This document shows, in pieces, positions 42,145-51,372 of a stretch of 64,000 bases of DNA (position 1 is the first letter of the stretch; each line of letters opens with the position of its first letter). This DNA is from Thiotrichales bacterium. GTDB taxonomy: Bacteria > Pseudomonadota > Gammaproteobacteria > Thiomicrospirales > Thiomicrospiraceae. The position numbers and the translations under genes are program-made. Below the pieces are notes generated by a model. It was given only the letters and a program-made list of their open reading frames with translations, searched no databases and was not told where the DNA came from. The stretch spans positions 1-64,000 of the forward strand of contig JAFGUG010000080.1 in the NCBI GenBank assembly GCA_016938655.1. The letters are read 5' to 3'.

Positions 42145-43288
42145 TTAAGATCTGGGCAGAGGCTTTACAATAACCGCTTGATTACGGCCTTGGAACTTGG
42201 CTTGATAAAGGGCTTTATCTGCTGTTTTATAAATGGTATTAATGCAACTCAGATCATTGACTTGAGCTGAAAAAATACCAATTGAGATGGTTAAAAACGG
42301 CTCTTTTACAACAGGTGAGTGCGGTATTTTCAAACGTTCAACCTCGTGGGTCAATTGGGCAAGCCATTCACTGGTTTCGTTAGGGGTGTCAGAAACCAGA
42401 ATACCAGCAAACTCTTCCCCCCCCCATTCGAAACACCAAATCATGATGGCGTTTCATAAATTGGCGTACCACTGCGGCAACCCTCTGCAAGGCTTGATCG
42501 CCTTTTTGATGGCCATAATGGTCGTTGTAGTGTTTAAAGTGGTCAATATCCAGAATAAAAAACGTTAAATACAGGTCGCTGTCTTTAAGCTCTTTTACCT
42601 TCTGATTAAGCACATCATTAAAGTGGCGGCGGTTATAGAGCGACGTTAAGCCATCAATGGTTGATAGTTTTTTTAATTTAGAGAGGTAGACATCTTCTTT
42701 ACGTCGCTGGTTCTCTATGCGTCTATTCAAATGCTCGTTAGCAACGTCCAAAACGGTGGCTAAGGCGGTAAAAACCAATAGACCAACAAGCAAACGCAAG
42801 GTACTAAGATGTGTCCAATTACCGGCTTCCCAAACACCAATATTTAGGTGCGCCTCACTCATAATAACAACTGAGTAAACCAGAATATAAGCCAAGCCAA
42901 TCCTATAGCCATTAAAAGCCACGGCCAAAAATGGCACTACAAACAACCAAATCAAGCCAAACTGATCGTTTTGGTTTAAATGAGCGTAAATAGGGAAAAA
43001 TATGACAATCGCAACACTGCTAAAATGCCCAGTAATGCTGATATTTTGAGTGGTTCTCAGATATAAAAACGCAACGCTTAACACCAATGCTGCCACGATA
43101 CTGGCGATTGCCAAAGGCATATCTTGGGTATAAAAGTAGTGAAGCAGTGCAAATCCCAGCATCACTAAATCCAACACCGCAATGACCATGGTCAATAAAA
43201 GCGTGCGAAAAGCGTGACGTGGATTCTCTAAAGAAGAAACAGCATTAAAAAGGTCTTTACCTAAAAGCTTTCTTACCCAATCTTTCAT
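42145..43288 (-). pseudogene. Frameshifted membrane diguanylate cyclase, paralog 2
   Basis: Same architecture as the neighbouring paralog: six TM helices, a coiled linker (NRRIENQRRKEDVYLSKLKKLST), then GGDEF. The frame breaks at the GGEEF codons themselves: a run of nine G (minus strand, 42417-42425) stands where eight would read FRMGGEEFAG, so the upstream frame ends GGGRVCWYSGF. The rest of the domain continues in the next frame to 42145. Start MKDWVRK at 43288. The RxxD inhibitory site (RHHD) is kept. Phase variation, pseudogenisation or assembly error are the options. Confidence 0.75.
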
Positions 43289-43410
43289 ACTATTCCAATC
43301 AAACAAACCGCCATTGAGTATAGCGATAAAAATGCACAATACCAATCAAGGATACTTATATAAGCAAAAGGTAAGACACTTTAATGAAAACTTGAAAATA
43401 TGTAATTCAA

Positions 43411-43420
43411 CAGGCCTGCT
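43411..43420. repeat. Variant palindrome CAGGCCTGCT
   Basis: Partial copy (with A before it) upstream of the second cyclase paralog. Confidence 0.7.
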
Positions 43421-43435
43421 AAAAAAGGCAATAAA

Positions 43436-43455
43436 AAACCCCAATTAAGGGGTTT
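43436..43455 (-). terminator. Terminator of the TRAP binding-protein gene
   Basis: On the minus strand, AAACCCC/GGGGTTT 7-nt arms with a 6-nt loop are followed by TTTTTT-rich sequence, about 40 nt after the stop of the gene at 43493. Confidence 0.75.
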
Positions 43456-43492
43456 CATCTTGGGTTAAATCGCAAGTTTAAGCAAAGATAAA

Positions 43493-44596
43493 TTACAATC
43501 CACGAGCCCTAACATAAGCAAACTCAGAGACTTCTGTCCACTTAACCACTTGGTCACGGAAGGCTTTTTGCGACGCCCAAACTTTGGCCGAAAGCGCATC
43601 GTTTTTCGCTTCTTCCTCCACCACTTGCTCAGAGATGGTTTTTAATTCCTTCAGAACCGAATCGGGGAAGTTGCGCAGCTCAACACCGTGTTTGTTAATT
43701 AAAGTCTGCAAAGCTTGCTGGTTGCGTGCGGTGTATTCCGCCAACATGTCACCATTGGCGACCTTAATGGCATTACGCACAATGCTCTGTAAGTCAGCAG
43801 GCAGTTCATTAAAGGCCGCTTCATTAATCATACACTCCATGGTCGTGCCTGGCTCATGCCAGCCCGGTGTGTAGTAATATTTCGCGACTTTGTAAAACCC
43901 AAACGCTAAGTCATTGTAAGGCCCGACCCATTCAGTCGCATCTAACGCCCCCGATTGCATTGAAGGGAACAGTTCACCGCCCGGCAAAGTGACCGGAATA
44001 CCGCCGGCACGTTTTAATACTTCGCCACCTAAACCGGGAATGCGCATCTTCAAGCCTTTCAGGTCTTCAACACTGTTGATCTCTTTATTAAACCAACCGC
44101 CCATTTGTGTGCCTGAATTACCACCTGGATTAGGAATCAAACCAAACGGCTTATAGGCCTCTTCCCAAAGTTCCATGCCACCGCCGTAATACAACCATGC
44201 GTTCATCTCATTGGCGGTTAAACCAAATGGCACCGACGAAAAAAATGCGGCCGATGGAATTTTACCTTTCCAGTAGTAAGCACCGGCATGCCCCAATTGC
44301 GCATTGCCACGTGATACCGCATCAAACACCTCAAATGCGCCAACCAATTCGCCCGCTCCGTAAACCTTGACGTTAATTCGGCCGCCAGACATCTCAGTAA
44401 TGAGTTCAGCGATTTTATTGGCTCCGGTACCCAAACCAGGAAAATTCTTTGGCCAAGTGGTGACCATTTTCCACTCATAGGTTTTTTGCGGAGCGGCCGA
44501 GGTGACTTGTACCGGTGCTTCGTCTTTGCCACATGCCGTTAATGCCGTCGCTGCAGTTGCACCGGCAATGGCGCCAATAAACTCTCTACGTTTCAT
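43493..44596 (-). CDS. TRAP-transporter solute-binding protein (2-oxoacid type)
   Basis: 367-residue DctP-family periplasmic protein. The N terminus MKRREFIGAIAGATAATALTACG has a twin-arginine-like motif and a lipobox (LTAC), so it may be a Tat-exported lipoprotein. Segments WKMVTTWPKNFPGLGTGANK, VFDAVSRGNAQLGHAG and LKMRIPGLGGEVLKRAGG resemble TakP-like proteins that bind 2-oxoacids such as pyruvate. The ATG at 44596 is preferred over 44641. No TRAP membrane subunits (DctQ/DctM) flank it; the neighbours are a cyclase and a chemoreceptor. Ligand is inferred. Confidence 0.88.
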   Translation of the reverse strand: MKRREFIGAIAGATAATALTACGKDEAPVQVTSAAPQKTYEWKMVTTWPKNFPGLGTGANKIAELITEMSGGRINVKVYGAGELVGAFEVFDAVSRGNAQLGHAGAYYWKGKIPSAAFFSSVPFGLTANEMNAWLYYGGGMELWEEAYKPFGLIPNPGGNSGTQMGGWFNKEINSVEDLKGLKMRIPGLGGEVLKRAGGIPVTLPGGELFPSMQSGALDATEWVGPYNDLAFGFYKVAKYYYTPGWHEPGTTMECMINEAAFNELPADLQSIVRNAIKVANGDMLAEYTARNQQALQTLINKHGVELRNFPDSVLKELKTISEQVVEEEAKNDALSAKVWASQKAFRDQVVKWTEVSEFAYVRARGL

Positions 44597-44752
44597 AATT
44601 GCTCTCTTCGGTTTATTAGTAATGCCGACCATTCTATGCAAAACCGCTGTGTGAATAAACTTTTTTCAGGTTTTTTGAAGATTTTGATGACCCTTTGCAA
44701 GCTCTGGCACGTAAATTTCTTGTAGTAATATCAACCTATTTTTTTAAAAGCG

Positions 44753-47422
44753 ATGGACCCTCAAATGAAACTGACCCCAAAACTCATCTTAAGCTTTTTA
44801 AGCATTGGGCTTATTCCTCTGTTTATTTTTGGATTCTTATCCATAAACAGCGCTGACAATGGTTTAAAGACCTTAGCCTCTCAGCAATTAGAGTCGGTCA
44901 GAGACATCAAAAAAACGTCCATCAATCGCTATTTTGATAACGTTTCCAGTCAAGTTATTACCCTTGCAGACACCCAAGTTATTTTGCAGGCCATGTTTTA
45001 TTTGCCGGTTCAAGTCAAAACCTATGATGCTTTAGCGCAATCTACCAACCTTGAATTAGTGCGCAACAACCTCTTAAAAACCTATCAAACGCAACACACT
45101 GTATCGGGTTTAGACCTCAATAACTATGTGACAAGCTTAGACAGCACCGCGTTGATGATGCAAAACGACTACCTCACCAACAACCCACACTCCGGCAATG
45201 AACGCTGGAAACTCAATAAAGGTACGAGTGCTTCGGCCTATCACGCGATTCACGCCTCTATGCAACCGGTTATTCATAAGTTTATTGATAACGCCGATTT
45301 TATGGATCTGTTTCTCATTGATGTGAATACCGCTCGAGTTTTATACTCGGTAGACAAAGGCATGGACTTTGGCCTAAACCTAAAACAGGCGCCTTTAGCG
45401 AACAGTGGTCTAGCCAAAGCGTTTGAAGCTGGCAAAAACCTAAAGCAAAATGAAACCGCTTTTGTTGACTTCAGTGCTTACGCACCCGCTGGCGATACAC
45501 CAGTTAGTTTTATGTCAACACCCGTGGTATTTGAGGGCAAAACCATTGGTCTATTAGTGGTGCAAATGAACGCCGACCAACTCAACGCCATTATGACCGA
45601 CCGATCAGGCATGGGCGAATCCGGTGACACCTACATTGTTGGTTCAGACTTTTTAATGCGTACCGACTCCAATCGCAGTGCGGACCACACCGTGTTAAAT
45701 TCGTTTTTAAACCCAAGTGCTGGCCAAGCCAAACACGCCTCGGTGGAACAGGCATTGCAAGGAAATAGTGGGGTCGAAATTATGCCCACCTATAACCAGG
45801 CTGAAGTGCTGTCGGCGTTTACGCCAATTGATGTAAAAGGGGCAAAATGGGCACTCATTGCCGAACTCAATGCAAGTGAAGCGTTTTCTGCCTCATCCCA
45901 CCTGGTTAAACTCGCCTTGATTATTGCCGCCGTTGCCACCTTAATTATTATGTTATTGGCTTACTTAATTGCCCACAGCATCTCTAATCCCATTCATGAA
46001 CTGGTCAACACCTTAGGGCATATTCAGCGTTCCAGTGATTTTAAAACCCGCCACCCTGTTAAAGGCAATAACGAAATCAGCCAAGCGGGACAAGCCATCA
46101 ACCAACTGATGGAAAATATTGATCAGTCCTTTTCTGAAATTCAGTCGGTCATGGACAGCATTAGCCAAGGCGATTTTAAGCAACGAGTTAAAGGCGATTT
46201 GCACGGCGATTTAGACCATCTCAAAACCTCGGTTAATGCTTCAGCAGACAGCGTGGATTACACCATGCAAGCCCTCTCTAAAGTCATGATTGGGATTGCC
46301 GAGGGCGATTTCTCGGTAAGACTGGACGACTCAATTAAAGGCCAGCTCAAAGCACAAGTGGATGAAGCGATGTCTCAAATGGACATCGCCATCCACACCA
46401 TTACCGATGCTATGGAGTTTGCCGCTAAAGGGGTGTTCTCGCATCGCGTTACCGGCAACCTTAAAGGCGACATGATTAAACTGAAACACTCGGTTAACCA
46501 ATCGTTAGAGGAGATTCAAAGCGCCATTGATGAAATCACCGACTCTGCCAAAGCGATGGCTGAGGGCAATTTAACCAAACTGATTGTGGGCAAACATGAA
46601 GGCGAATTGAACGAGTTACAACAAGCCCTTAACAGCTCCATTTTACACTTAAGTGACATGGTCAAATCGGTGCTCGATGCCTCTAATTCGGTTTCCAATG
46701 GGGCCAATCAAATCTCCAGTGGCAGTATGGATTTAAACGAACGCACGCAACAACAAGCCGCGGCACTAGAGCAAACCGCCGCCTCGATGGAAGAGATGAC
46801 CGCATCGGTTCGTGGCAACTCAGATAACGCCCAACGCGCACACCAGCTTGCTGAGAATGCGCGCAGCAAAACCACCCAAGGTGTAGAGATTATGAACAGC
46901 ACCATTGATGCGATGCACGACATTGAAAATGCCAGTGCCAAAATTAATGACATTATTGGCTTAATTGACAGCGTGGCCTTCCAAACCAATTTATTGGCCC
47001 TAAACGCCGCCGTTGAAGCGGCGCGAGCGGGTGAAGCAGGGCGTGGTTTTGCCGTTGTGGCGGGTGAAGTTCGAAACTTAGCAGGCCGCTCTGCGGATGC
47101 TGCAAGCGAAATTAAACAGCTGATTGGGGCAACAGCCGAACAAATTAAACACGGTACCGTTTTGGTTAATCAGTCAAACGACTCGCTAAACTCGATTAAC
47201 ACCGCCATTCAAGAGGTCAATGACATTGTGGCCGACATCAGCATTGCCAGTAGCGAGCAGGCCGAGGGCATTAGTCAGGTAAACTTAGCGATTACAGAGA
47301 TGGATCAATCAACCCAGCATAACGCGCACTTAGTCGAGAATCTCTCCAGCCACTCCACCGCGGTTGATAAAGAAGCCGCCGACCTCAAAAAAGTGGTTGA
47401 AGGGTTTAAAACCAACTCGTAA
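44753..47422 (+). CDS. Methyl-accepting chemotaxis protein with Cache-like sensor and repeated HAMP units
   Basis: 889 residues. TM1 near 10-30, a periplasmic region of about 350 residues with Cache-type features ([33 protein letters not shown]), TM2 near 385-408, HAMP, then at least three further HAMP-like units (ISQGDF, IAEGDF, AAKGVF and MAEGNL starts), and the MCP tip [20 protein letters not shown] near residue 740. The gene is divergent from the TRAP-type binding-protein gene, which could hint at a shared ligand (inference). A second ATG at 44765 (MKLTPKL) is an equally good start; neither has a strong ribosome-binding site. Confidence 0.92.
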   Translation: MDPQMKLTPKLILSFLSIGLIPLFIFGFLSINSADNGLKTLASQQLESVRDIKKTSINRYFDNVSSQVITLADTQVILQAMFYLPVQVKTYDALAQSTNLELVRNNLLKTYQTQHTVSGLDLNNYVTSLDSTALMMQNDYLTNNPHSGNERWKLNKGTSASAYHAIHASMQPVIHKFIDNADFMDLFLIDVNTARVLYSVDKGMDFGLNLKQAPLANSGLAKAFEAGKNLKQNETAFVDFSAYAPAGDTPVSFMSTPVVFEGKTIGLLVVQMNADQLNAIMTDRSGMGESGDTYIVGSDFLMRTDSNRSADHTVLNSFLNPSAGQAKHASVEQALQGNSGVEIMPTYNQAEVLSAFTPIDVKGAKWALIAELNASEAFSASSHLVKLALIIAAVATLIIMLLAYLIAHSISNPIHELVNTLGHIQRSSDFKTRHPVKGNNEISQAGQAINQLMENIDQSFSEIQSVMDSISQGDFKQRVKGDLHGDLDHLKTSVNASADSVDYTMQALSKVMIGIAEGDFSVRLDDSIKGQLKAQVDEAMSQMDIAIHTITDAMEFAAKGVFSHRVTGNLKGDMIKLKHSVNQSLEEIQSAIDEITDSAKAMAEGNLTKLIVGKHEGELNELQQALNSSILHLSDMVKSVLDASNSVSNGANQISSGSMDLNERTQQQAAALEQTAASMEEMTASVRGNSDNAQRAHQLAENARSKTTQGVEIMNSTIDAMHDIENASAKINDIIGLIDSVAFQTNLLALNAAVEAARAGEAGRGFAVVAGEVRNLAGRSADAASEIKQLIGATAEQIKHGTVLVNQSNDSLNSINTAIQEVNDIVADISIASSEQAEGISQVNLAITEMDQSTQHNAHLVENLSSHSTAVDKEAADLKKVVEGFKTNS

Positions 47423-47463
47423 CTAAACGCATTAAAAACCTTTTAAACGCTAAAAGAATTCAA

Positions 47464-47493
47464 TCATCCCTGCACTTGCAGGGATTCTTTTTC
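47464..47493 (+). terminator. Chemoreceptor gene terminator
   Basis: ATCCCTG and CAGGGAT arms (47466-47485) are followed by TCTTTTTCT, about 40 nt after the stop. Confidence 0.8.
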
Positions 47494-47552
47494 TGAATGA
47501 TTCTTAATATTATGAACTCAAAAAGTGGAAGCTTGATAACTGTAACTATCCA

Positions 47553-47582
47553 TTGACAGAGAAAGCCCTATCGGGGCATGAT
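47553..47582 (+). promoter_or_regulatory. Candidate sigma-70 promoter of the H-NOX operon
   Basis: A perfect TTGACA at 47553-47558 is followed after 18 nt by CATGAT (47577-47582), about 50 nt before the H-NOX start codon. Confidence 0.4.
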
Positions 47583-47630
47583 AAGTAAAGCAAATTTCTA
47601 GCGTACTCATATTTCAAGGACGGCTTAAAG

Positions 47631-48173
47631 ATGAAAGGAATGATATTCACCAACTTTATCGAACTCGTTGAAGATAAGTTTGGCTTTAAAATGGCGGATG
47701 ACATTATCGAAAGTTCCAATTTACCCTCTGGTGGCGCCTACACCTCAGTTGGAACCTACGACCACACCGAACTGCTAGAATTGGTCAAACATTTAAGTGA
47801 AGCCACCGGCATTCCCGCGGAGGATTTAGTTAAAGTCTTTGCCGAACACCTCTTCGGCACCTTTGTAAAAGGCTACCCACAGTTTTTTGACGCCGTTGAT
47901 AATTGCTTTGACTTCTTAAACAGTATCGAAGATACGGTGCATGTTGAGGTAAAAAAACTTTACCCCGATGCCGAGCTTCCCACCTTTGAACCGAATATTG
48001 AATCGGATTCAAAAATGACTTTAGTCTACACTTCAAAACGCCCTTTTTCTGCGGTTGCCTATGGCCTTATTAAAGGCTCGGCGAGTTATTACAAAGAAGA
48101 CATAACCATTGATCTCGAAGACCTCTCGACCCCTGATTTTACCCGGGTAAACTTTACTTTAACCAAGCATTAA
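47631..48173 (+). CDS. H-NOX haem nitric-oxide-binding protein
   Basis: 180-residue stand-alone H-NOX domain. Start MKGMIFTNFIELVEDKFG; proximal haem histidine His104 in IEDTVHVEVKKLYPDAELP, conserved Pro117, and the porphyrin-binding Y-x-S-x-R at Tyr133-Ser135-Arg137. The position aligned to the distal tyrosine of oxygen-binding H-NOX (Tyr140 in the Thermoanaerobacter protein) is Val142, so selective NO binding without O2 is predicted. It is 42 nt upstream of a hybrid kinase, the usual partner. AAGGA lies upstream of the ATG. A promoter-like TTGACA is at 47553. Confidence 0.93.
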   Translation: MKGMIFTNFIELVEDKFGFKMADDIIESSNLPSGGAYTSVGTYDHTELLELVKHLSEATGIPAEDLVKVFAEHLFGTFVKGYPQFFDAVDNCFDFLNSIEDTVHVEVKKLYPDAELPTFEPNIESDSKMTLVYTSKRPFSAVAYGLIKGSASYYKEDITIDLEDLSTPDFTRVNFTLTKH

Positions 48174-48215
48174 ACAGAGTCTAGCCACCCCCTTGATTAA
48201 CATTGGACAAACAGC

Positions 48216-49532
48216 ATGACCGATGATGCATTCGAAAAACGGTTTTTAAGAGAACGCCAAGCACGAAAACAGGCTGAACAGTTACTTGAGAGTAAATCGC
48301 TCGAACTGTACAGTTCTAATCGTGCCTTACAGCAAATGGCGGAGGACTTAGAACAGAAAGTGATCGAACGCACGTTAGAGGTGGAAAAAGAGAAAAATCG
48401 CGCCCTGCAATTGAGCAGCGCAAAATCGGAATTTGTGGCCACTATGAGCCATGAAATTCGCACCCCCATTAACGGTATTCTAGGTGCGCTGAATCTGTTA
48501 AACAGCGAAATTAAATCCGGTGAAGCACTTCGCTTGTTGGGCATTGCGGAGCAATCCGCCAATGTTCTACTGCACGTTATTAACGACATTCTCGACTTCT
48601 CTAAAATTGAAGCCGGACAAATGGAATTAGAACATAATCCCTTCAACCTAAACCAACAGTGTCAAAACACCCTAAGCACCTTTGAACAGGCCTGTTCAGA
48701 TAAAAACATCGTACTCTCAATGGATTGGCACGACAACGTCAGTCATTGGATTATGGGTGACCCCTTCCGCTTAACCCAAGTGATTAACAACTACTTAAGC
48801 AATGCCCTCAAATTTACCCCGCGCGGCAAGATCACCCTGCAAATCACTCAACAGAATCATTGCCTTGAGTTTTCGGTCATCGATACCGGTATTGGTATTT
48901 CACAAAGCGGCTTAAATAAACTGTTTGCAGACTTTACACAAGTGGATTCAACCACCACTCGGCAATTTGGGGGAACCGGGCTGGGTTTAGCCATTACCAA
49001 AAAGTTAATTACAATTATGGGCGGTGAGGTCGGCGTTGAAAGCCAAGAGGGTAAAGGTTCGCGTTTTTGGGCACGTATTCCCTATCAGCCTTGCGAAGCT
49101 AAAAAAACCAAATCCAACAGAAAAGAGAATATTGAAACCTTAAAGGGCCGTGCAAGTCATATTTTGCTGGTTGAAGACAATCCGGTTAACCGTATGATTG
49201 GCGAAAAAACCTTACAAAAGCTCGGGCACACGGTCTTTACTGCAGAAGATGGACAAATTGCCGTTGACCTACTCACCGAACAAAGAGCGCAAGGCCAAAT
49301 TGAGTTTGACTTGGTGCTCATGGATTGCCACATGCCCAACTTAGATGGCTTTGCTGCCACTGAAAAGCTGCGTAACCTACATATTAACATTCCGATTATT
49401 GCCTTAACCGCCAACACCTCTTTGGAGGACAAGCAAAAAGCATTGGGCTCAGGCATGAACGACTTTTTAAGTAAACCGTTTCAGGTAGAAGACATTCAAA
49501 AACTGATTCTGCAATACCAAAGCACACCATAA
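48216..49532 (+). CDS. H-NOX-associated hybrid histidine kinase
   Basis: 438 residues and cytoplasmic: no TM or classic sensor domain. An N-terminal coiled coil (ERQARKQAEQLLESKSLELY) precedes HisKA (SHEIRTPING, His79), HATPase (NYLSNALKFTPRG, DTGIGIS, GGTGLGLAITKK) and a receiver (LVEDNPVNRMIG, LVLMDCHMPNLDG, ALTANT, SKPF). Gene order and the sensorless N terminus fit a HnoK-type kinase whose activity is controlled by the upstream H-NOX protein. The output partner is not in the window. A TGAACAGGCCTGTTCA 16-nt palindrome lies inside at 48684-48699. Confidence 0.9.
   Translation: MTDDAFEKRFLRERQARKQAEQLLESKSLELYSSNRALQQMAEDLEQKVIERTLEVEKEKNRALQLSSAKSEFVATMSHEIRTPINGILGALNLLNSEIKSGEALRLLGIAEQSANVLLHVINDILDFSKIEAGQMELEHNPFNLNQQCQNTLSTFEQACSDKNIVLSMDWHDNVSHWIMGDPFRLTQVINNYLSNALKFTPRGKITLQITQQNHCLEFSVIDTGIGISQSGLNKLFADFTQVDSTTTRQFGGTGLGLAITKKLITIMGGEVGVESQEGKGSRFWARIPYQPCEAKKTKSNRKENIETLKGRASHILLVEDNPVNRMIGEKTLQKLGHTVFTAEDGQIAVDLLTEQRAQGQIEFDLVLMDCHMPNLDGFAATEKLRNLHINIPIIALTANTSLEDKQKALGSGMNDFLSKPFQVEDIQKLILQYQSTP
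48684..48699. repeat. CAGGCCTG-centred 16-nt palindrome inside kinase CDS
   Basis: TGAACAGGCCTGTTCA is a perfect dyad, read as E-Q-A-C-S. It shares the core and the GAACA/TGTTC arms with the terminator at 24631. Confidence 0.7.
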
Positions 49533-49558
49533 AAAAATCCCGGACAAAGCCGGGATGA
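49532..49558 (-). terminator. cbpA-side terminator (possibly bidirectional)
   Basis: ATCCCGG/CCGGGAT arms (49537-49556 region) are flanked on the minus-strand downstream side by a run of seven T. It lies between the convergent kinase and cbpA-like genes. Confidence 0.75.
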
Positions 49559-49584
49559 TTCTCGTTAAACAGGCACGCGCTCAA

Positions 49585-50475
49585 TTAATGTTCATGGCGC
49601 GGATCAAATGGCATTAATTCGGCCATTTTTTCATACAACGCCTTTTGCTCATCGGTTTCTGCCGGTGGGGTTTGAATGAAAATATTCACATATTGATTCC
49701 CCACATCTCCGCGAGTGGTATCGCCTAACCCGCGCCCTTTAATGCGTAATTTAGCACCAGACTGCGTGCCCGGTGCAATCGACATTTTAATAATGCCTTT
49801 AATGGTTGGAATCTCGACCTTGGCACCTAACGCCGCTTCCCAAGGGGTAATAGGCAAATCAACATACACGTCTTTGCCCTCAATTTTAAAACGTGCGTCA
49901 TTTTGTAGGTTAATCTCAATAATCACATCGCCGTTTGGCCCGCCATTAAAGCCACTAAAGCCCTTCTCTTTAACGCGAATCTTTTGCCCTTTGGTCACCC
50001 CAGCAGGAATGCGAACTTTAATCGGCGTAGTGTCATAAGCGTGGCTCCCTGAACGAGAATCACCTGTTTGCACGTTAATGGTGCGCTCGGTGCCTTCAAT
50101 GGCTTCCACTAAACTCACCATGACCTTGACCACTTGATCTTCGCCCTTTTGTGGTCGGGCTTGGTGATGACCACCAAAACCACCGCCGCCAAACATTGAA
50201 CCAAAAATATCTTCGTAGTTTGCTCCGCCACCAAAGCCGCCCCCTCCAAAGCCGCCTTGACGATTGCTGTAATCGGAACCGAACTGATCGTACATAGCAC
50301 GTTTTTCGGTGTCGCTTAAGGTTTCATAAGCTTCACTAATTTCTTTAAATTTACCTTCATCACCGCTTGGTTTATCTGGGTGATATTTAGCCGCTAACTT
50401 ACGGTACGCTTTCTTAATTTCAGCGTCGCTTGCAGAACGACTCACGCCTAATACAGCGTAAAAATCTTTACTCAT
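49585..50475 (-). CDS. cbpA: DnaJ-class co-chaperone CbpA-like
   Basis: 296 residues: an N-terminal J domain with the HPD motif (KYHPDKPSG), a Gly/Phe-rich linker (GGFGGGGFGGG), and two C-terminal substrate-binding domains (KVRIPAGVTKGQKIRVKEKG, VDLPITPWEAALGAKVEIPT). The cysteine-rich zinc finger of DnaJ is missing, which places it with CbpA/type II Hsp40 proteins that stimulate DnaK. The ATG at 50475 is the family start; upstream residues are spurious. No cbpM is adjacent. Confidence 0.9.
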   Translation of the reverse strand: MSKDFYAVLGVSRSASDAEIKKAYRKLAAKYHPDKPSGDEGKFKEISEAYETLSDTEKRAMYDQFGSDYSNRQGGFGGGGFGGGANYEDIFGSMFGGGGFGGHHQARPQKGEDQVVKVMVSLVEAIEGTERTINVQTGDSRSGSHAYDTTPIKVRIPAGVTKGQKIRVKEKGFSGFNGGPNGDVIIEINLQNDARFKIEGKDVYVDLPITPWEAALGAKVEIPTIKGIIKMSIAPGTQSGAKLRIKGRGLGDTTRGDVGNQYVNIFIQTPPAETDEQKALYEKMAELMPFDPRHEH

Positions 50476-50573
50476 AATGGGTACTCTCAAATAAATTCAT
50501 TTAATGACTCATTAATAAAGACAACATTCGGCTTTTTCAAGCGTTAAGCGTAATTAAATCTAACCTAAAAATC

Positions 50574-50585
50574 AGCAGGCCTGCT
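50574..50585. repeat. AGCAGGCCTGCT palindrome
   Basis: Perfect copy in the divergent gap between cbpA and the secreted coiled-coil gene, just upstream of that gene's promoter. Confidence 0.9.
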
Positions 50586-50610
50586 AATTGAGTGAATTAA
50601 ACGATACTTA

Positions 50611-50662
50611 AATGTAATTTATTTACATTTTTAGTTGACTCTCAAATCCAAAGCGTTAATAT
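50611..50662 (+). promoter_or_regulatory. Promoter and dyad upstream of coiled-coil gene
   Basis: A sigma-70-like promoter has -35 TTGACT (50635-50640), a 16-nt spacer and -10 TAATAT (50657-50662). Immediately upstream is a perfect 7-5-7 inverted repeat, AATGTAA and TTACATT (50611-50629), a possible operator for an unidentified regulator. Confidence 0.5.
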
Positions 50663-50716
50663 AAGCACATGGAATTTAATTACATTTTAACAACCAATCA
50701 AAAAGAGAACACAAAC

Positions 50717-51217
50717 ATGAAAAATTTAACCATCAAAAACGCATTTAAAACATTATTAGCTTCTAGCCTATTAACCGCATCAATCTCAGCGTCTGCTGGA
50801 TTTGATATGAGTGCGATTCAAGCACAACAAGAAACTGTAGTGGCGATGCAAGAAAAAATGCAGCAAATGTCTAACAATATGGAACGCTCACAAGTCATGC
50901 AAGAACAGATGCAGATGATGAATGAAAATGCCCAAACCATGCAGGCGATTCAAGAAAAATTACAAAACCGTGTGCAAACTCGCGTTCAAGAAACGATGCA
51001 AGTCATCACAGGAACCGAGACCCAAACCGAAGAAGCTGCAACCACGCAAGAGAGCAGCACAACCGACACAACCGCTGACGCAACGACCGAGACCGAAACA
51101 ACGGTACAAACTGAAGAGACGTCTGACACTGCAACTGACAGCACTGATGCGTCTGTAAGCACAGAAAGCCCTGAAACATCAGAAACAGTGGTCGCAAACG
51201 CAGACACGGTACAATAA
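50717..51217 (+). CDS. Secreted Met/Gln-rich coiled-coil protein with acidic Thr-rich tail
   Basis: 166 residues of no family I recognise. Signal peptide to about residue 27 (SISASAG), then a Met/Gln/Glu-rich coiled coil (about 33-95, with QEKMQQMSNNMERSQVMQEQ), then a low-complexity acidic Thr/Glu/Ser tail with almost no hydrophobics. The ATG at 50717 is chosen because the signal peptide starts there. It has its own promoter-like element and inverted repeat. The DUF5666-like protein at 53001 ends in a similar Met/Gln-rich coiled coil, which may point to partnership (inference). Confidence 0.7.
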   Translation: MKNLTIKNAFKTLLASSLLTASISASAGFDMSAIQAQQETVVAMQEKMQQMSNNMERSQVMQEQMQMMNENAQTMQAIQEKLQNRVQTRVQETMQVITGTETQTEEAATTQESSTTDTTADATTETETTVQTEETSDTATDSTDASVSTESPETSETVVANADTVQ

Positions 51218-51231
51218 TATACCGCAACGCA

Positions 51232-51271
51232 TTGTCACTATTTGATACACCAATAAGTAGAATAGTGGCAA
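51232..51271 (+). other. Stem-loop after the coiled-coil gene
   Basis: TTGTCACTATT (51232-51242) and AATAGTGGCAA (51261-51271) form an 11-bp stem with one G-U pair, without a T-tract. It could be a weak terminator or an RNA-stability element. Confidence 0.3.
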
Positions 51272-51372
51272 CTAACCGGCACGCAATTCAAATCCTTGAT
51301 AAAATTAACGAATACACCGTTTAAATGCCGATCACGGTTACCCATTCAAAATTCCAACGAAGGTTTTTAAAC

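Noticed and set aside
42145-43288. Programmed ribosomal frameshift to make the full cyclase
   Set aside because: The G-tract is slippery, but no stimulatory structure or Shine-Dalgarno-like element is visible. Tract-length variation is the simpler option, though not excluded.
50986-51227. Long minus-strand frames opposite the Thr/Glu-rich tail
   Set aside because: Low-complexity coding sequence creates open frames on the other strand; no start signal or family.
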